This document shows positions 11,285 through 22,546 of a DNA stretch of 64,000 nt, one piece after another. The DNA comes from Microthyrium microscopicum (Eukaryota; Ascomycota; Dothideomycetes; Microthyriales; Microthyriaceae), in assembly GCA_010405405.1 (NCBI GenBank), contig MU004230.1, positions 3,121,744 to 3,185,743 of the forward strand, written 5' to 3'. The position numbers and the translations under genes are program-made. The stretch's first letter is position 1; every line of letters begins with the position of its first letter. Under the pieces are notes generated by a model. That model was not told the origin of the DNA, made no database searches, and saw only the letters and a program-made list of their open reading frames with translations.

Positions 11285-12021
11285 TTTTAAAAGGGACTTG
11301 ATAATTGGCCCCTACATTCCAGATATTTGGCCCTTAGATTCTAGCTATTTGGCCCCCTGATACCCGAAGCCGAAATTTTCGCCCAAACGAGACTAGCGGT
11401 AGCTAGATCTAGCTTAGTTTCAGCAGTATTACAATGGATCAATCACTAGCCCCGCGTAACAATTCCTTAACGTTATTATAGCAAAATTCCTTAACACTAT
11501 ATCCTTTAGCTTGACTAACACTATAACGCAGAGGGCATGGATCTTGTAGAGGGTAGATCTTATAGAGGAAGAGCTCGTAGAGAGAGAGCTCGTTGTAATT
11601 AATTATAATATTGCTATACTAAGAATGGGGTTAGGATAGGATGCGGAATACTTAATTTATTACTACACTAATAACGGGGTCGAGATACGTTGCGGAATAA
11701 TTGTTTTATGCTTTCAAAACGGTAAAGAGATTTTGTATAGTTTAGATTCTATAGATCTTGTGGTTTCACGCCTAAAATTATAGAATCCTTGAGATTGTAG
11801 CTTTAAAGCTGCTGGCGTAGTTTTAGTATTTTAGCTTTCAAAATATTAGATCTTTGGACACCAAAATCATGCACTGCAACACTATGAATTTTATCGCGGA
11901 CTTCCTATCTAGGAATAGCTTTAGAATATCTCGGCTTCGGATACTATGGGGGCCAAATATCTGGAATCCAAGGGCCAAATATCTGGAATGTAGGGGCCAA
12001 TTATCAAGTCCCCTTTTAAAA
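11285..12021. mobile_element. Non-autonomous DNA transposon (MITE-like) with ~85-bp terminal inverted repeats
   Basis: The left end (11285-11373) and right end (11931-12021) are inverted copies of each other over about 85 bp with roughly ten mismatches. Both begin at the outside with TTTTAAAA, then GGGACTTGATAATTGGCCCC (right copy has one extra G), and both end inward with CGAAGCCGA. Each end contains two or three internal copies of a unit like GGGCCAAATATCTGGAAT, i.e. subterminal repeats. The ~560 bp between the ends has no reading frame of note and is A+T-rich with TpA-rich patches. TTTTAAAA is palindromic, so the target duplication is ambiguous: TA (Tc1/mariner-pogo), TTAA (piggyBac-like) or the whole 8 bp (hAT-like) would all fit. 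No transposase is present. Confidence 0.8.
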
Positions 12022-13339
12022 CACCGACTTTTGAGGAAGTGAAGTAACACCACAGCCTACAAGTTTATGCATTGATGTGTTGTAGCAACTACATCTGGCG
12101 CCTTAATCAGGATAAGATCTTCAATTGGAAGTAAAACTGCTCACCGAGTTCTTAGTCTCTAAGCTCTCAGCCTGATGGAAAGCTAGCCTGACGAATCGGT
12201 GTAGGCACCTGCCTCGCGCACAACCAAGAAGGCAACCGGACCAGTGTGATGTACTTAGCATTAGTCTTTAAACAGCCTATTCTATAGGTCACGCTGTGAT
12301 CTATTGCAGTAATGCCTGAAAATGTGGACATTCTTTATGCAGCAGTCGGCAAACCTTTCTCAGCCTTGTCGCATATTCCAAAAGCCATTCAAGCGCAACC
12401 GCATCGCCACAATAAACTTCCAGGGGCGAGCAGTTTTCTCTATTATAATTGGAGCGTTGAATTATAGAATAACTTTAAAATTAACCTTTATTTATGGGCG
12501 CTTAATGTTGCACTGCTCAACTGTCGCCTAACATGCCTCCCACTGCTTAACTTCATCTGTCGATTCTCAAGCTTTGAGCATGGTTTAACGGCCTACCGAC
12601 AAGCGCGTAATTGATCTTAAGTGAGCCGCTGTGGTTTCACCGGGAGATTCAATAGGATCGTCCTACGTCTAGTCCGTATGATCTATCCAGACGAAGCGCT
12701 ACCGGGATAATAGTGAGCCACATGCATTATACCTTTACCTAACTCCCAAAGCGGACATACGATAGCACTTCTTAGCTTCACGTTTCCAACCTCAAGCCAA
12801 GCCTCAGATTTAGGATCTTCGTGGCGGAGTCGGCTTATGAAAATCGCCCTATCCACTACTCTTTCTAGTAGGCAGCCCGAAAATAACCTCCAATGATGAT
12901 GTTGCTTTGAGCTTGCCACCGCCGAATACTCACACCACGGGGTTGTTTTTTGACATTTTATGCAGTGCTAGCTCATTGAGTGGCCGCTATTTTGGAGATT
13001 GGCGAGATAGATTTCAGGGCGCTCCCCCACGAGGCCCACGAGGCCTCGCGCTTGTGTCGTGCCTTTCGTAGTATGCGGTGAGCAACTATACCTCAGTGGT
13101 CTGTAGTGTGCGCCCCATTATCTCTGACCGCGTAATGATGCCATTATCGTGAGTTCTATGGTGATGTTGTAGCTAATCTCCTGAGCATCTATGTCTATAA
13201 GAACTACTGCGGACTGCGCCATTGTTCTGTTCTTTCTGATACTCAACAACACTACCTACTACATCCCTTCTCCACCCTATCAATTAGTCTGCCTCCACTT
13301 CTCATTGAACACGTTTCTTCTAATACTCTACAAAACAAT
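12022..13339. other. Gene-poor stretch, no supported gene
   Basis: Sequence right of the transposon with TpA-rich patches (about 12420-12500). A minus-strand frame at 12683-12919 could be a remnant of a protein gene but matches nothing I recognise. The right end contains the promoter of the miniprotein gene, including TATAAG near 13195. Confidence 0.5.
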
Positions 13340-13453
13340 ATGGACGCTCCTGCTGATACTTGGACTTGTTGCGAATGCGGCGGGACAAACCTTCAGGAAA
13401 ATGCCCCAGCCCAATGCCCAGTATGCAACCATGCGAGAAATGGTTGCTGTTAA
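13340..13453 (+). CDS. 37-residue zinc-finger miniprotein
   Basis: A short intronless gene starting in the context CAATATGG and stopping at 13451-13453. The product starts MDAPADTWTCCECGGTNL and continues with QENAPAQCPVCNHARNGCC. The pattern W-x-C-x(2)-C (C11/C13 or C10/C13), then N-x(5-8)-C-P-x-C, is that of a single RanBP2-type or zinc-ribbon-like knuckle: Trp before the first pair, Gly and Asn after it, and CPxC for the second pair. Similar very short proteins with MDAP-like starts occur in other ascomycetes, from memory of the family look. No other domain is present, so the zinc knuckle is the whole protein. Role unknown; RNA or protein binding is the usual role of this knuckle type. Confidence 0.6.
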   Translation: MDAPADTWTCCECGGTNLQENAPAQCPVCNHARNGCC

Positions 13454-13970
13454 AGGAACAGTCACATTGCTACTGGTCGTAAACTAGTCGGGCCAAGCTA
13501 TTGATTAACACCAATTTGCTTCTTTTTCTCCTATGGCGTTTCGGCGTTCTGTTCTCATTCTTTTGACAGCGACATCTCTAAACGGACAACAACCCCAATC
13601 TTTCGAAACGCAGCTACTGAACGAATATACGGACGGGATAGCAAGGAGTTATGCGTGCATGGAACTGGAGGCGCTCTGATATCAATACTCATACCTCAAG
13701 ATACCCAATTTACATCTCTTCAGCTCGCGCTGATCCTTAGCGAAAACCAGCATGGAAAGGTGCAATTCGGCGTTTGAAGCGATGCGATTAAACTTTTTGT
13801 TTCTACTTTATCGGAGTCAACTGGTGCTTGGACATGATGGTACACTTATTTGAAATATTTCTTACATTGGGTCTGGTTTTGATAAACATAAAATACAAAA
13901 AAAGCCTCTTCTTGGGCACCAAAACCCGCTGTCTTCATTTTTTTGTGACATCTCCTACGAAACAACTAGA
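13454..13970. other. Intergenic, no gene seen
   Basis: Convergent 3' flanks of the miniprotein gene and the oxygenase gene. Nothing else is recognised. Confidence 0.6.
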
Positions 13971-15356
13971 TCAAGTGCCATATTGCTCCTCCAACCTCGC
14001 TAGCCTACTAGCAAACACATCGCGATCCAAATAAGCTCCTTTAAGCCACCGCTCTCCCTTCGTAGGATCAAACTCCCTCCGCGCATGCAAAACCCGCCGA
14101 TTATCAAAAAGTACGCACTCGCCCTCATTCATCCTTAGCTCAAAGACATTTTCTGGCGCACTAATCAGGTCCTCAAACTTCTGTGAGGCCTCATGGAACT
14201 CTCGCAAAGCTTTACCGCCATCTCTTGAGCCAATATCCAGCGCAAAAGGTCCTTGGAAGGGCGGGCTCCAATTTGTGTTCTTAATCGGCGAATTCAAGTC
14301 ATTTTTGTCTTCTAGCTCAACAGTACATCTGATCTGGCGGTACGATTGGCCAGCGTTGTAGTAATGAAAGGTAACGGGAAACCTGACCAAAGCTTCAAAG
14401 AGCTTAGGGTGCGTTTGACGTAGGGTCTCAGCAGCTTTGAAGGAGTCTGCGAACATGGATTCGCCGCCAGGAGCTTTGGCGCGCATGGAGTGCAGGATTT
14501 GATATTGGGGCGTCAAGTCGAGGTAGCAGAGATCTGTGTGTAGGCCCAGAAATTTGTTGGTGTATGCTACGTTGATAGCTTTGGGCACTGAGCGGACGTC
14601 CCAAGTCAGGCCGTAGAAGGTTGAGCGTAGTGGTCCTATGCGAGAAACAACGTCTGTTATTGAGGCGCCGGAGTCTGTGGATGTGCTGTCAGGCACGTTG
14701 CGGAGGAAGACCAGGCCGTGGGATTCGAGCATTTTGAGTGCTTGGTATACTGCCTTGTCTGTGTTTTTATATTCGGCAAAGTCTATGAAATTGTTGTTGG
14801 CTTCCATTGTTTTGCTGTCCCAGAATACGCGGTTTGATGGTTTGAAGTGGCTGATATGTGTTCTTTTATCTCCAGCGGCCAGCCTTTGTAAAGTATCAAT
14901 GGGTATGGTTGTGACATGCTCCGAGCTCCATCCTTGAGCATCACGGTTCCAGTGTACGATTGCTGACTCCTGGCCATTGGTGGTAGAAATGCCACGAAAT
15001 GAGCCCTCGATATCTGATGGGATATCGCTTGTTGCAAAGTTTTTGTTAGTGCTCGAGACGTCCACGCACTCTGGACATACACATGCATCTCTCAGAAAGA
15101 TGCTGTCAAACTCTACTGCTTCTCCATCTATTGGTATTTTTATCGTTGAGGAGTAGTTTATTGGCTGTGTGGTTTGGGAGTACAATGGACCAGCATGTTG
15201 GACCCTCGGTGCAGTAGATTCCGCAGTAGCCGCAGATTGCCTTTGGGAAGCATGGCTAAATGAGCGACTCGCTGGATTTCTAAGATGAGAGACTGCAATA
15301 CGGCCTATGGACTTCACTGTGGCCTGTGAACGGATCGTAAGCCGTAAGGTTGCCAT
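13971..15356 (-). CDS. Gamma-butyrobetaine/trimethyllysine hydroxylase-like 2-oxoglutarate oxygenase, 461 aa
   Basis: Intronless minus-strand gene. The Fe(II) triad is visible: H273 and D275 in GLHTDL, and H424 in RRVLHARREFD. The 2-oxoglutarate-binding Arg is R436 in GERWLKGAYLD. The N-terminal small domain carries the zinc-site Cys motif LRDACVCPECVD (C92/C94/C97) that defines the gamma-butyrobetaine hydroxylase/TMLH family and separates it from plain TauD enzymes. The first about 45 residues are basic, Ser/Ala-rich and free of acids, fitting a mitochondrial presequence. The family hydroxylates gamma-butyrobetaine to carnitine or trimethyllysine to its 3-hydroxy form, the last and first steps of carnitine synthesis. 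Length fits both; sequence alone does not let me separate the two, with the butyrobetaine enzyme slightly preferred. Confidence 0.85.
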   Translation of the reverse strand: MATLRLTIRSQATVKSIGRIAVSHLRNPASRSFSHASQRQSAATAESTAPRVQHAGPLYSQTTQPINYSSTIKIPIDGEAVEFDSIFLRDACVCPECVDVSSTNKNFATSDIPSDIEGSFRGISTTNGQESAIVHWNRDAQGWSSEHVTTIPIDTLQRLAAGDKRTHISHFKPSNRVFWDSKTMEANNNFIDFAEYKNTDKAVYQALKMLESHGLVFLRNVPDSTSTDSGASITDVVSRIGPLRSTFYGLTWDVRSVPKAINVAYTNKFLGLHTDLCYLDLTPQYQILHSMRAKAPGGESMFADSFKAAETLRQTHPKLFEALVRFPVTFHYYNAGQSYRQIRCTVELEDKNDLNSPIKNTNWSPPFQGPFALDIGSRDGGKALREFHEASQKFEDLISAPENVFELRMNEGECVLFDNRRVLHARREFDPTKGERWLKGAYLDRDVFASRLARLEEQYGT

Positions 15357-16049
15357 GGTGGAAGTTGTGATAAATCCAGGAAAACCTAGGTGCGATACAA
15401 CGCTAAATGGGGATCTTCTTCTGTTACCTTCAAGTCTGTGAGCCTAATACGATGCTAAGAAAAGAATTAGATGTCGGATAGCACACGCCGAAACACGGCC
15501 GAGTCGTCCATGGTATCGTTACGACGAATAGAGTGCATTAGCCGAATGTTCCCGAGCCTCGATCTTCCTCTGCTCCGAATCGATATGTATGGTTGACCTA
15601 TATAATGATACTGAATGCTGATGACGTTGAACTGTTTCCTTCGACATATCAAGTGATTAGCAGCTGATACTGTCGTCTACCGGCCTGATGGCTGGCACCT
15701 AGCTTCGAAGTTTGTGCCGAGGTCCGATTTTTCAGCCTTATGCCCAACTTCACACCATCAGGTTATCATACAATAACAAGATAGAATAAACATTGCCATT
15801 CTTCGAATCATACAATCTAGAGTCTGTCATTGTTGCCATTCCAAGCCGCTCTTTATTTCTACAAAACAAAGTGAAAGCAGAACAAAAAGCAATTGCAATT
15901 AATGAAAGACTATAATACCGCATTCTAACTCTCGACCCCGACCCTCGTTATTACTTTGTTCTGTCTGTATCATCGCAATCACTGCCCAAGAACACTCGTA
16001 CTCTCTCAAACCCGCAAAAACAAAACACCCCGCCCGGCCCCATGGCCCC
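15357..16049. other. Intergenic, no gene seen
   Basis: Promoter of the oxygenase gene (minus) and 3' flank of the PSP1-domain gene (minus). Nothing else is recognised. Confidence 0.6.
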
Positions 16050-18962
16050 TTACTGAGGACCTCCAGGTCCTCCTTCAGTGGGAGGCTCCTCCTCCCCACC
16101 GAACCGCAGGCCTGAAAACAGGCCTGGAAGGGCGGCATATGGTCCGCCGCTGTTGCCAGCAGCAGCAGGACCCACGGTGCCAGCCGCCGTGTTGGCCTCA
16201 TAATGAGGCCGGGAGATAGTGACTGCCGCCACCGGCAGTTGGCTTCGCGGCACAAAGGACGAAGCCGACGGTCCCATATGACCATGTTGGTTGGGTGCCC
16301 ACCCCTCAAAACCGGGCTGCGCCGGAGCGCCACCACCAAAACCGCCATACTCGCCGCCGCCGCCGCCGTAGAAAGGGGCATAGCTCCCGCCTGGTTGGAA
16401 CATCCAGGCTGGTGCGGCAGGCGCCATCTGCATGCCTGCGGTTAGGCCTGCGATGTATGCCTGGCTGAATTCCCCACCGTGGGAGTGGCGGGGAGCGGTA
16501 CGCGCTTCCTGTTCGGCCACGCGGTTCTCGTAGACTGAGGTTGGCGTGGGAAGCGTGTTTGGGTTGACTGGAGATAGCCAGATTCGGGTCTTCCAGACTT
16601 TGAAGAGGTCAGGTAGGATCTCGTTGAAGTTGATATAATCAGTGCTGTAGAAGTAGAACGTGAGCTTTCTATAGTCACTATATAAAATTAGTAAATTGAG
16701 TAAATCTCAGATAGTATTAGTGACTTACAGTTGAAATTCGGCATCGAGGATCTCCATTTGAATGTTGTTTTCGTCGACTTTCTGCTGGCCGACTCGTTTG
16801 GCGCGGGCTTCGTTGCCCTCTTTCTCTCTCAAAAGCACAATTTCGCGTTCAGTCGCAATTCGTTTGATTAGGCGAGGTGAGATACCGCCCTTCTTCATGT
16901 TCTTGGACTGGTCTCCGAGGTTATAGCCAGAGTATGTCTCGTATTTGGGGTCTAGAGTGACATCTCTAATGGCATTGGGGAATTTGCGAGCGAAACGAAT
17001 CAGGGTGTCATAGTGCTTCTTGTTGTACTTCTCTTTCAGGTCTTGTGCCTGATCTGATGGGATTTTGGCATGGGCGACCATGCCAAGGTCTTCGCCGCGG
17101 TCACCTTCGACGATGACCATGTCACCGACGCCAGGTTCCGGGCCGAAGCCTTCTGGAATGAAATAGACCTCTGCGCGAGAGGCCTTGAAGGTGACGAGAT
17201 AGTGCCACTGGCGACTACGTTGGTTGCGGAATAGGGGCATGGAGGGGAGGTTGGTGTCGATGAATTCTGGATTGGTAGGACCGCCCACGTAGTGGACTGC
17301 AAAGTCCCAAGAATTGTATAAGTCATCGGTTGTGACTTGGGGGAGGGCTTTCCACAGAGGAAATTGGTTCACCATAGGGTGCCAACGTTCAATGCGGAGG
17401 TTGGCAATGAGATGGTACTTACCGTCTGGTGGCAATCTTCCAGACGGCGTGGTTCCTGGGCGTCCATAGGGTCCTTGGTTGACTTGACTTGGTTGGCCTT
17501 GGTTGGTTGGGTTTCCTGGTCGAGCCTGCTGATGGGCGAGCATGTTGACTGTTCCGGGTCCAATTAGGGGAACTCCGCGGCCCATATCGCGAAGGTTAGA
17601 ACGCAAATATGCGTCAAATGAGATACTGTCTTGGCCAGGCGGGAAGTGAGGTAGGTCGCGCTGGTCTCTGGCCATATGGCCGTTGCGGGAGTTGCCAGAT
17701 CCATATCCGGCCGGGTGGGCAGCCCGGTTGTCAGCCAGCTCCGCTCTGGCCTCACGCAGGGATTCGGTAACAACGACTGTGTGAGAGTCGTTGTGTGCCT
17801 CCTCCACTGCGTAAATGTCTTGAGACGGAGCTTGGCTGTCCGTCTGAGCTGGGGACACTGGGAGGAATGATGGGGTGAACGGGGCAGCTTCCACCGCTCG
17901 AGAGAGCTGGGACGATGGTCCCGGCCGTCGTTGCTGCTGAGGACGAGCGGCGATCACCTCACCATCCGAATCCTCATCATCGTCGTCGTCAATTGGCGCT
18001 TGCTGGGCAGGGCGTGCGCGTTGCTGCTGAAATTGGGTTTGGTAGTAGTCTCCCAAGAAGACTCCACCGCCAGGCGCTCCACCGGAACGGACAGTCTCCT
18101 CTACCTCCTGGACGGAGGAGAGAGGGTCGTACTCGGGCTCAGAGTCCATAGTTGCCTTTGACTTACGGCGGAGAAGTGATGGTGGGTATGGGCGCTTAGC
18201 TGAGAGACGTGAGTAAACAGGTGAGGCTGAGTCTGGTGATTGGTGAAAGCTTGATTGTCCCGCTGAATAGCTTTGAGATCGCACGGTCTTACGACTTGGC
18301 TCTAGAGGGATATCAAATGGTATTGAAGCAGAGAACTGGCTGTGTATGTCTTGTGTTGTTGAGCTTGTAGGTGAAGTGAGGTCGTCAACAGCAAGATAAG
18401 AGTTTGAGGTTGAAGAAGAGGTTGAAAGGAAATCACTACTCCATCGTGGGGCCTCTCTCTTTGGCCAGAGTTGAGCCGTGTGACCCCAGGCGGCTGAAGG
18501 TTTCGCCGGGGCCGTCTCCCAATGCGACAACGACGGCGTAGGGAGGTGGCCCTGGCTGCCTATCGTGGACGCTCGGGCTACAGGCTGGGCTGGGAATCCT
18601 GTGTTATCCGCTCCAGACGCTCCAGACGCTACATAACCGCTCTCTGCAGACGGAGTTGGCGGTTGAGAACCACTGGTAGATGCCAGTGAAAGGCCTCCGA
18701 GCGAATACTTGCGCTGTGCTGTTCGCACTTCGCTGAGCCATGAGGCTCTACGCACTGGACGCTGCTGCGGCATGCTTTTGACTGAGTGCAGAGACATGGA
18801 CATCGCCGGATTGGGGTCATGAGAATCATCATCAGACGAGAGCAGAGCCTCTGAATCGGGCGTAGAGCGTCGAGCTATTCCCAGCTTTTTGTTATCCAGA
18901 ACCTGTGGCATCCTATGGAAGCCCTGCCCATTGTAGGCTGTCGGTGTCGCTGCCGTGGACAT
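16050..18962 (-). CDS. PSP1 C-terminal-domain protein, 953 aa
   Basis: Two exons on the minus strand, 18962-16729 and 16677-16050, split by a 51-nt intron (GTAAGT donor, CACTAATAC near the donor, TTTACTAATTT branch region, ATATAG acceptor) inside the conserved domain. The first about 560 residues are disordered, Ser/Pro/Gln-rich, with an acidic run (IDDDDDEDSDGE). The conserved part follows: a lead-in block (NLRIERWHPMVNQFPLWKAL ... GDMVIVEGDRGEDLG) and then the PSP1 domain proper (about 630-790), with EREIVLLREKEGNEARAKR, MEILDAEFQLDYRKLTFYFY and FKVWKTRIWLS. The C-terminus is Gly/Pro/Ala-rich. Yeast Psp1 was found as a high-copy suppressor of DNA polymerase mutants, and trypanosomatid relatives bind RNA in cell-cycle control. 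A role in post-transcriptional control is inference. Confidence 0.9.
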
Positions 18963-21900
18963 GATGGCAGTGTATATTACGGGCGTTCTATATAAGAAAA
19001 GATCTATCAGTATACAGCGCGAGATAGATAGCTTCTAAAAGACAATTCATAACAATTCAAGCAAGTCAAACCCAGAATAGGGGTCGTTGTGACTAAGAGA
19101 TGTGCCTCAACAGACATGACCCAATGGAAGATACAGAAACAGACTCAAAATGCTAGGAAACCATCGTAAATAGCTCAGAGACAAAGTAAAAGTATATCGC
19201 AAGAGGCTCGATGTCTTGCAGCAATGAAAGTGTGAAAAAGGGAGCAGTCTGATGAAGCAGTAGCGGCATGATGAAGGAACATCATCAACAACCAAAGGAA
19301 GAGCTTCAACGCAACGTCTGGCTTCATTGTTTGTGCAACTTGCTCGGGCATGAAGAGAAATACTGGGCTATAGTAGCGAGCTATGGAGAAGCAGCTCAGC
19401 TTGGAGGTTAAGTGGACAATGCTTGGCGGCGCTGATGAAGCCGCATTTGGTGAGCCACGATGTTGGTTCGGCAAAAAGCTCTGGTGTTGGCTGGCCACTC
19501 ACTGGAGGGAACATCCTACTCCTTACAACCGCGCCTAATGTCTACTCAAGCCAGATTTCCTTGCATTGAGCAAAAAAGATAATGAAAGCATGTTTTGCTA
19601 GTATGTAACGATTCGACAACAGGAACGCGGCGACTTACCGAAAGAACCCTCTCAAATCCGTGTCGAAGCCGGACAACAAACACTCAGCTCACGAGCCGAA
19701 ACACTATCCTATTGCTTCATCAGTCATTGCCTTTCTCATCGAACACTTCCAGAGGACAATCAGACACCACCAAGCACGATTGCATAGCCACAAGTTTGCA
19801 TACATCCTCCTCATTAGCCCCACCCTACAAACGACGAAGAAAACATCATTCGAGGAGCAGAGGATAAGGAGAATGGTAGCCAAGCCAGTGAAGAACTCCC
19901 GATCATCGACAAGTAATAGAAAGAGGATAAAATGAAACTATCGCGTACCTAGAACCTTTGAAACACAGCTTGGTGTCCAAAAAAGAGCAGCCAGTCCACA
20001 AGAAAGAGCCAGAATCCAGATGAAGCCAAATCAAGTCAAGTCAAGCCAAGTCGCCGCAAAGGAAACGTCCGGAACCTACGCACTATAATCTCTTGACGCT
20101 CGTGGACGAGCGCAAGATGGAAGATTGAAAGTCAAAAGCAAGATAACGCACCGTGATACTACCTAAGCTGCAGCCTTGAAAGGTTTGCGAGCAAAATAAT
20201 TCGTCAATTCTTCTGGTCCTAGAAGCGCTGTGTCGTCGTAAGTCTGAGATGTAAAAGATTACTAACAGAGCGTTAGTCAGAAGCCTCCACGAACTCGAGA
20301 CCCGAAGCGACAAGTCCCTCCTTGATACACCACGGTAGCGAGCGTCGAATCCCTTGACAAGCCTTCCACGGACCAGGAATCCAGTAGCATCATGTTGACG
20401 AAATCAAATGCGATCATCCATTGGCGATCCACCGCGTCAAAGAAGCCAGAAATCCTACGAGGCCCATGATCCAGTCCAAAGAAAAAAGATTGCACAGCGC
20501 ACGCGTTTCGATAGAGTAGACCGCAACAGGAACAGCAGACGAAGCACAATGGCAATACTGGCTTGGCTGGAAGCTGAAATGGGCACCAAAACGGTTTGAA
20601 GTTCTAAAGAAAACGTGGCTCCGTGCCATCGCGGAACATTGGCAAGAACCCAGGTCCATACAGTCAATGGCAAGCCAGCCTCGTTGCGGGCACATGTATC
20701 AAGCCGAGGATTTTGCTGTTCAGGGGCAGGTGCATTCCATCATCCGGTGCAAGCGCGGGCAAGACAGAGGTGCACTTTCGAAACACCTTCAATAAACGAA
20801 ATAGCCGTGTTTGTCGCAGAGACGCTGTGCAAATTCGATTTGGCGTTCCCGGATTTCCCAAAATGCAGCTCTTCCTCCCTATGAACGTTGCACTTCTTAC
20901 TCCTAGGTTGAGCTTTCTTCGGAGCTTCCAAGATACCGTGTGGTTGGCCACGACACAAGAACAAAGAAGCATATCGCGATTGCATTCGAATCCAGAGCAT
21001 GGGACTCCTTTCCAAAAAGAACGATCCAGAGAGCAAATTCCACAATGTTCGCAATCCGGGGCCTGGAAGGCAGACCCACTGGCAAGACACAAAAAGAGAT
21101 CGCGACTTACCTGTATAAAGTCGTTGAATGCGTGGAAACGTATTCTCAAGGTCTGTCGTATCGTTCCTTTTGAAAAACTAGGTCTATATTTATGGGTCTG
21201 GAACTGGAGTGAAATGGTCAGCATACAAGTAACCGAAATGCTGAAAGAAACATCGTTGGTTGTATGCTAAGACAGTCTCCAAAGCATATCAGGAACACGC
21301 GAAAGAGTTCCGATTGCTGCCATCTCGACGAAGAAAGCTGTTCCTTCCTCGCATCAGAGCTACTTCGCAGGACAGTATGACTGACGCAGCAAGCCATGGA
21401 ACCGAAAACCACGAAGGCACTTTCAATACTCATGCATCGAAAATTCCGCGATTCAACTGAGTGCTGCCAACAAATATGCTGAGCAATTGTTCCTTCACAC
21501 CTTACGGCCGGAACCTAGGAGATACACACAACGACATCTCTTTGAAACGGGCAATACAATCAGGCATGATCGTTGTTCAGATCACAATGGTTTGTGGCGT
21601 GCCAAGACACAGGAAAGTCCAGTGAATAGTTTCAAAGTTCATTGAAGAAGCTTGCTCCGTCATTGAAGCCAGTTGCAAAATCAATTCGTCCAACTTTGGT
21701 TCTGACGGAAGGTCGGCACCACAGGTCCCACAAACAGAGGGGGAAAGAAAACTCCGCTTACATGGACAGCTCTATAGCAATGGATGTTGCACCAGTGAAA
21801 AGTCTAGTGCATCAAAGTCGAACTTTGTTCTTGTCAGCAGGAAGTTCAAATTGATGCAGAAGGCTTCAAACTCACAAAGCAATATGCGCCAGGAGCCAGT

Positions 21901-22546
21901 CCAAGTCTATCCCTAGTCTGAAGAACGAAAGCAAAGAAGGATACGAGAAACAGAAGTATTAAACGATGCTCATGAGTAATGAGTCGCTCTCAGACTTGGA
22001 GTGCGATACTAGAGGTTGAGGAGCAAAAGATTTCCGGGAAGGATTCAAAAGTCGATAGACCCCCGGTCCCAATGTCTAAGATGTTGCTGCAATCCAACGG
22101 AGGTTAGCTTTGCTATAGCTACCAAGCATACAGGGGGGATATGGCGAAGAGAACTCGCGCGTTGGAGTTGGAGAGAGACATGAGAGGAGAAAAGCAGAAG
22201 ACCGCGACTAAGAGCAGTAGATCAGGTGGAGTCTGACAGTCCAAGAAGATGATGCAGGATGGTTCACGAGACGTGGTGCCTTGGGAACGTCGTTGAAGTG
22301 TGGTTCGACGCTACGCACATGGGTCTCGTGGCAAGCGACAAGCGCCTTGAACTGCCAAACTCTCTCTGGGACGCCTATTATTTCCAGCCGTGTTGAACTT
22401 TGAATTGATAGTCAACTCTGATTGTTGGAGTTGCGCGCAGCCTCATCAAACTCCCAGATCAGGCTGTCTGCTTGTGTTGCATATTCACGCTCTTGAAGAT
22501 GAAATGCGGGATGAAAGGGGGTAGGAATGAACATTGCACTACTTAC
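18963..22546 (-). promoter_or_regulatory. Probable long, spliced 5' leader and promoter of the PSP1-domain gene
   Basis: This 3.6-kb stretch has no convincing protein gene, yet the minus strand carries strong splice-site matches in the right order toward the PSP1 start. Donors reading GTAAGT lie at 22546, 21110 (ACAG before it) and 19638. An acceptor with the branch site CTGACTAACG and TTAG ends near 20262. A pyrimidine-rich ATATAG acceptor ends at 18988, 26 bases before the ATG. These would remove introns of about 850 nt (21110-20262) and 650 nt (19638-18988). Many short open frames in this stretch could act as upstream ORFs. This is inference from splice signals; RNA-seq would settle it. 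Confidence 0.4.

Noticed and set aside
12683-12919. Minus-strand 78-residue frame with aromatic and Cys residues
   Set aside because: No start context, no homologous motif recognised, lies in a patchy region next to a transposon.
20623-21270. 215-codon open frame, with long frames on the opposite strand at the same place
   Set aside because: Both strands are open here, a sign of chance or composition; no domain; crosses predicted minus-strand splice donor at 21110.
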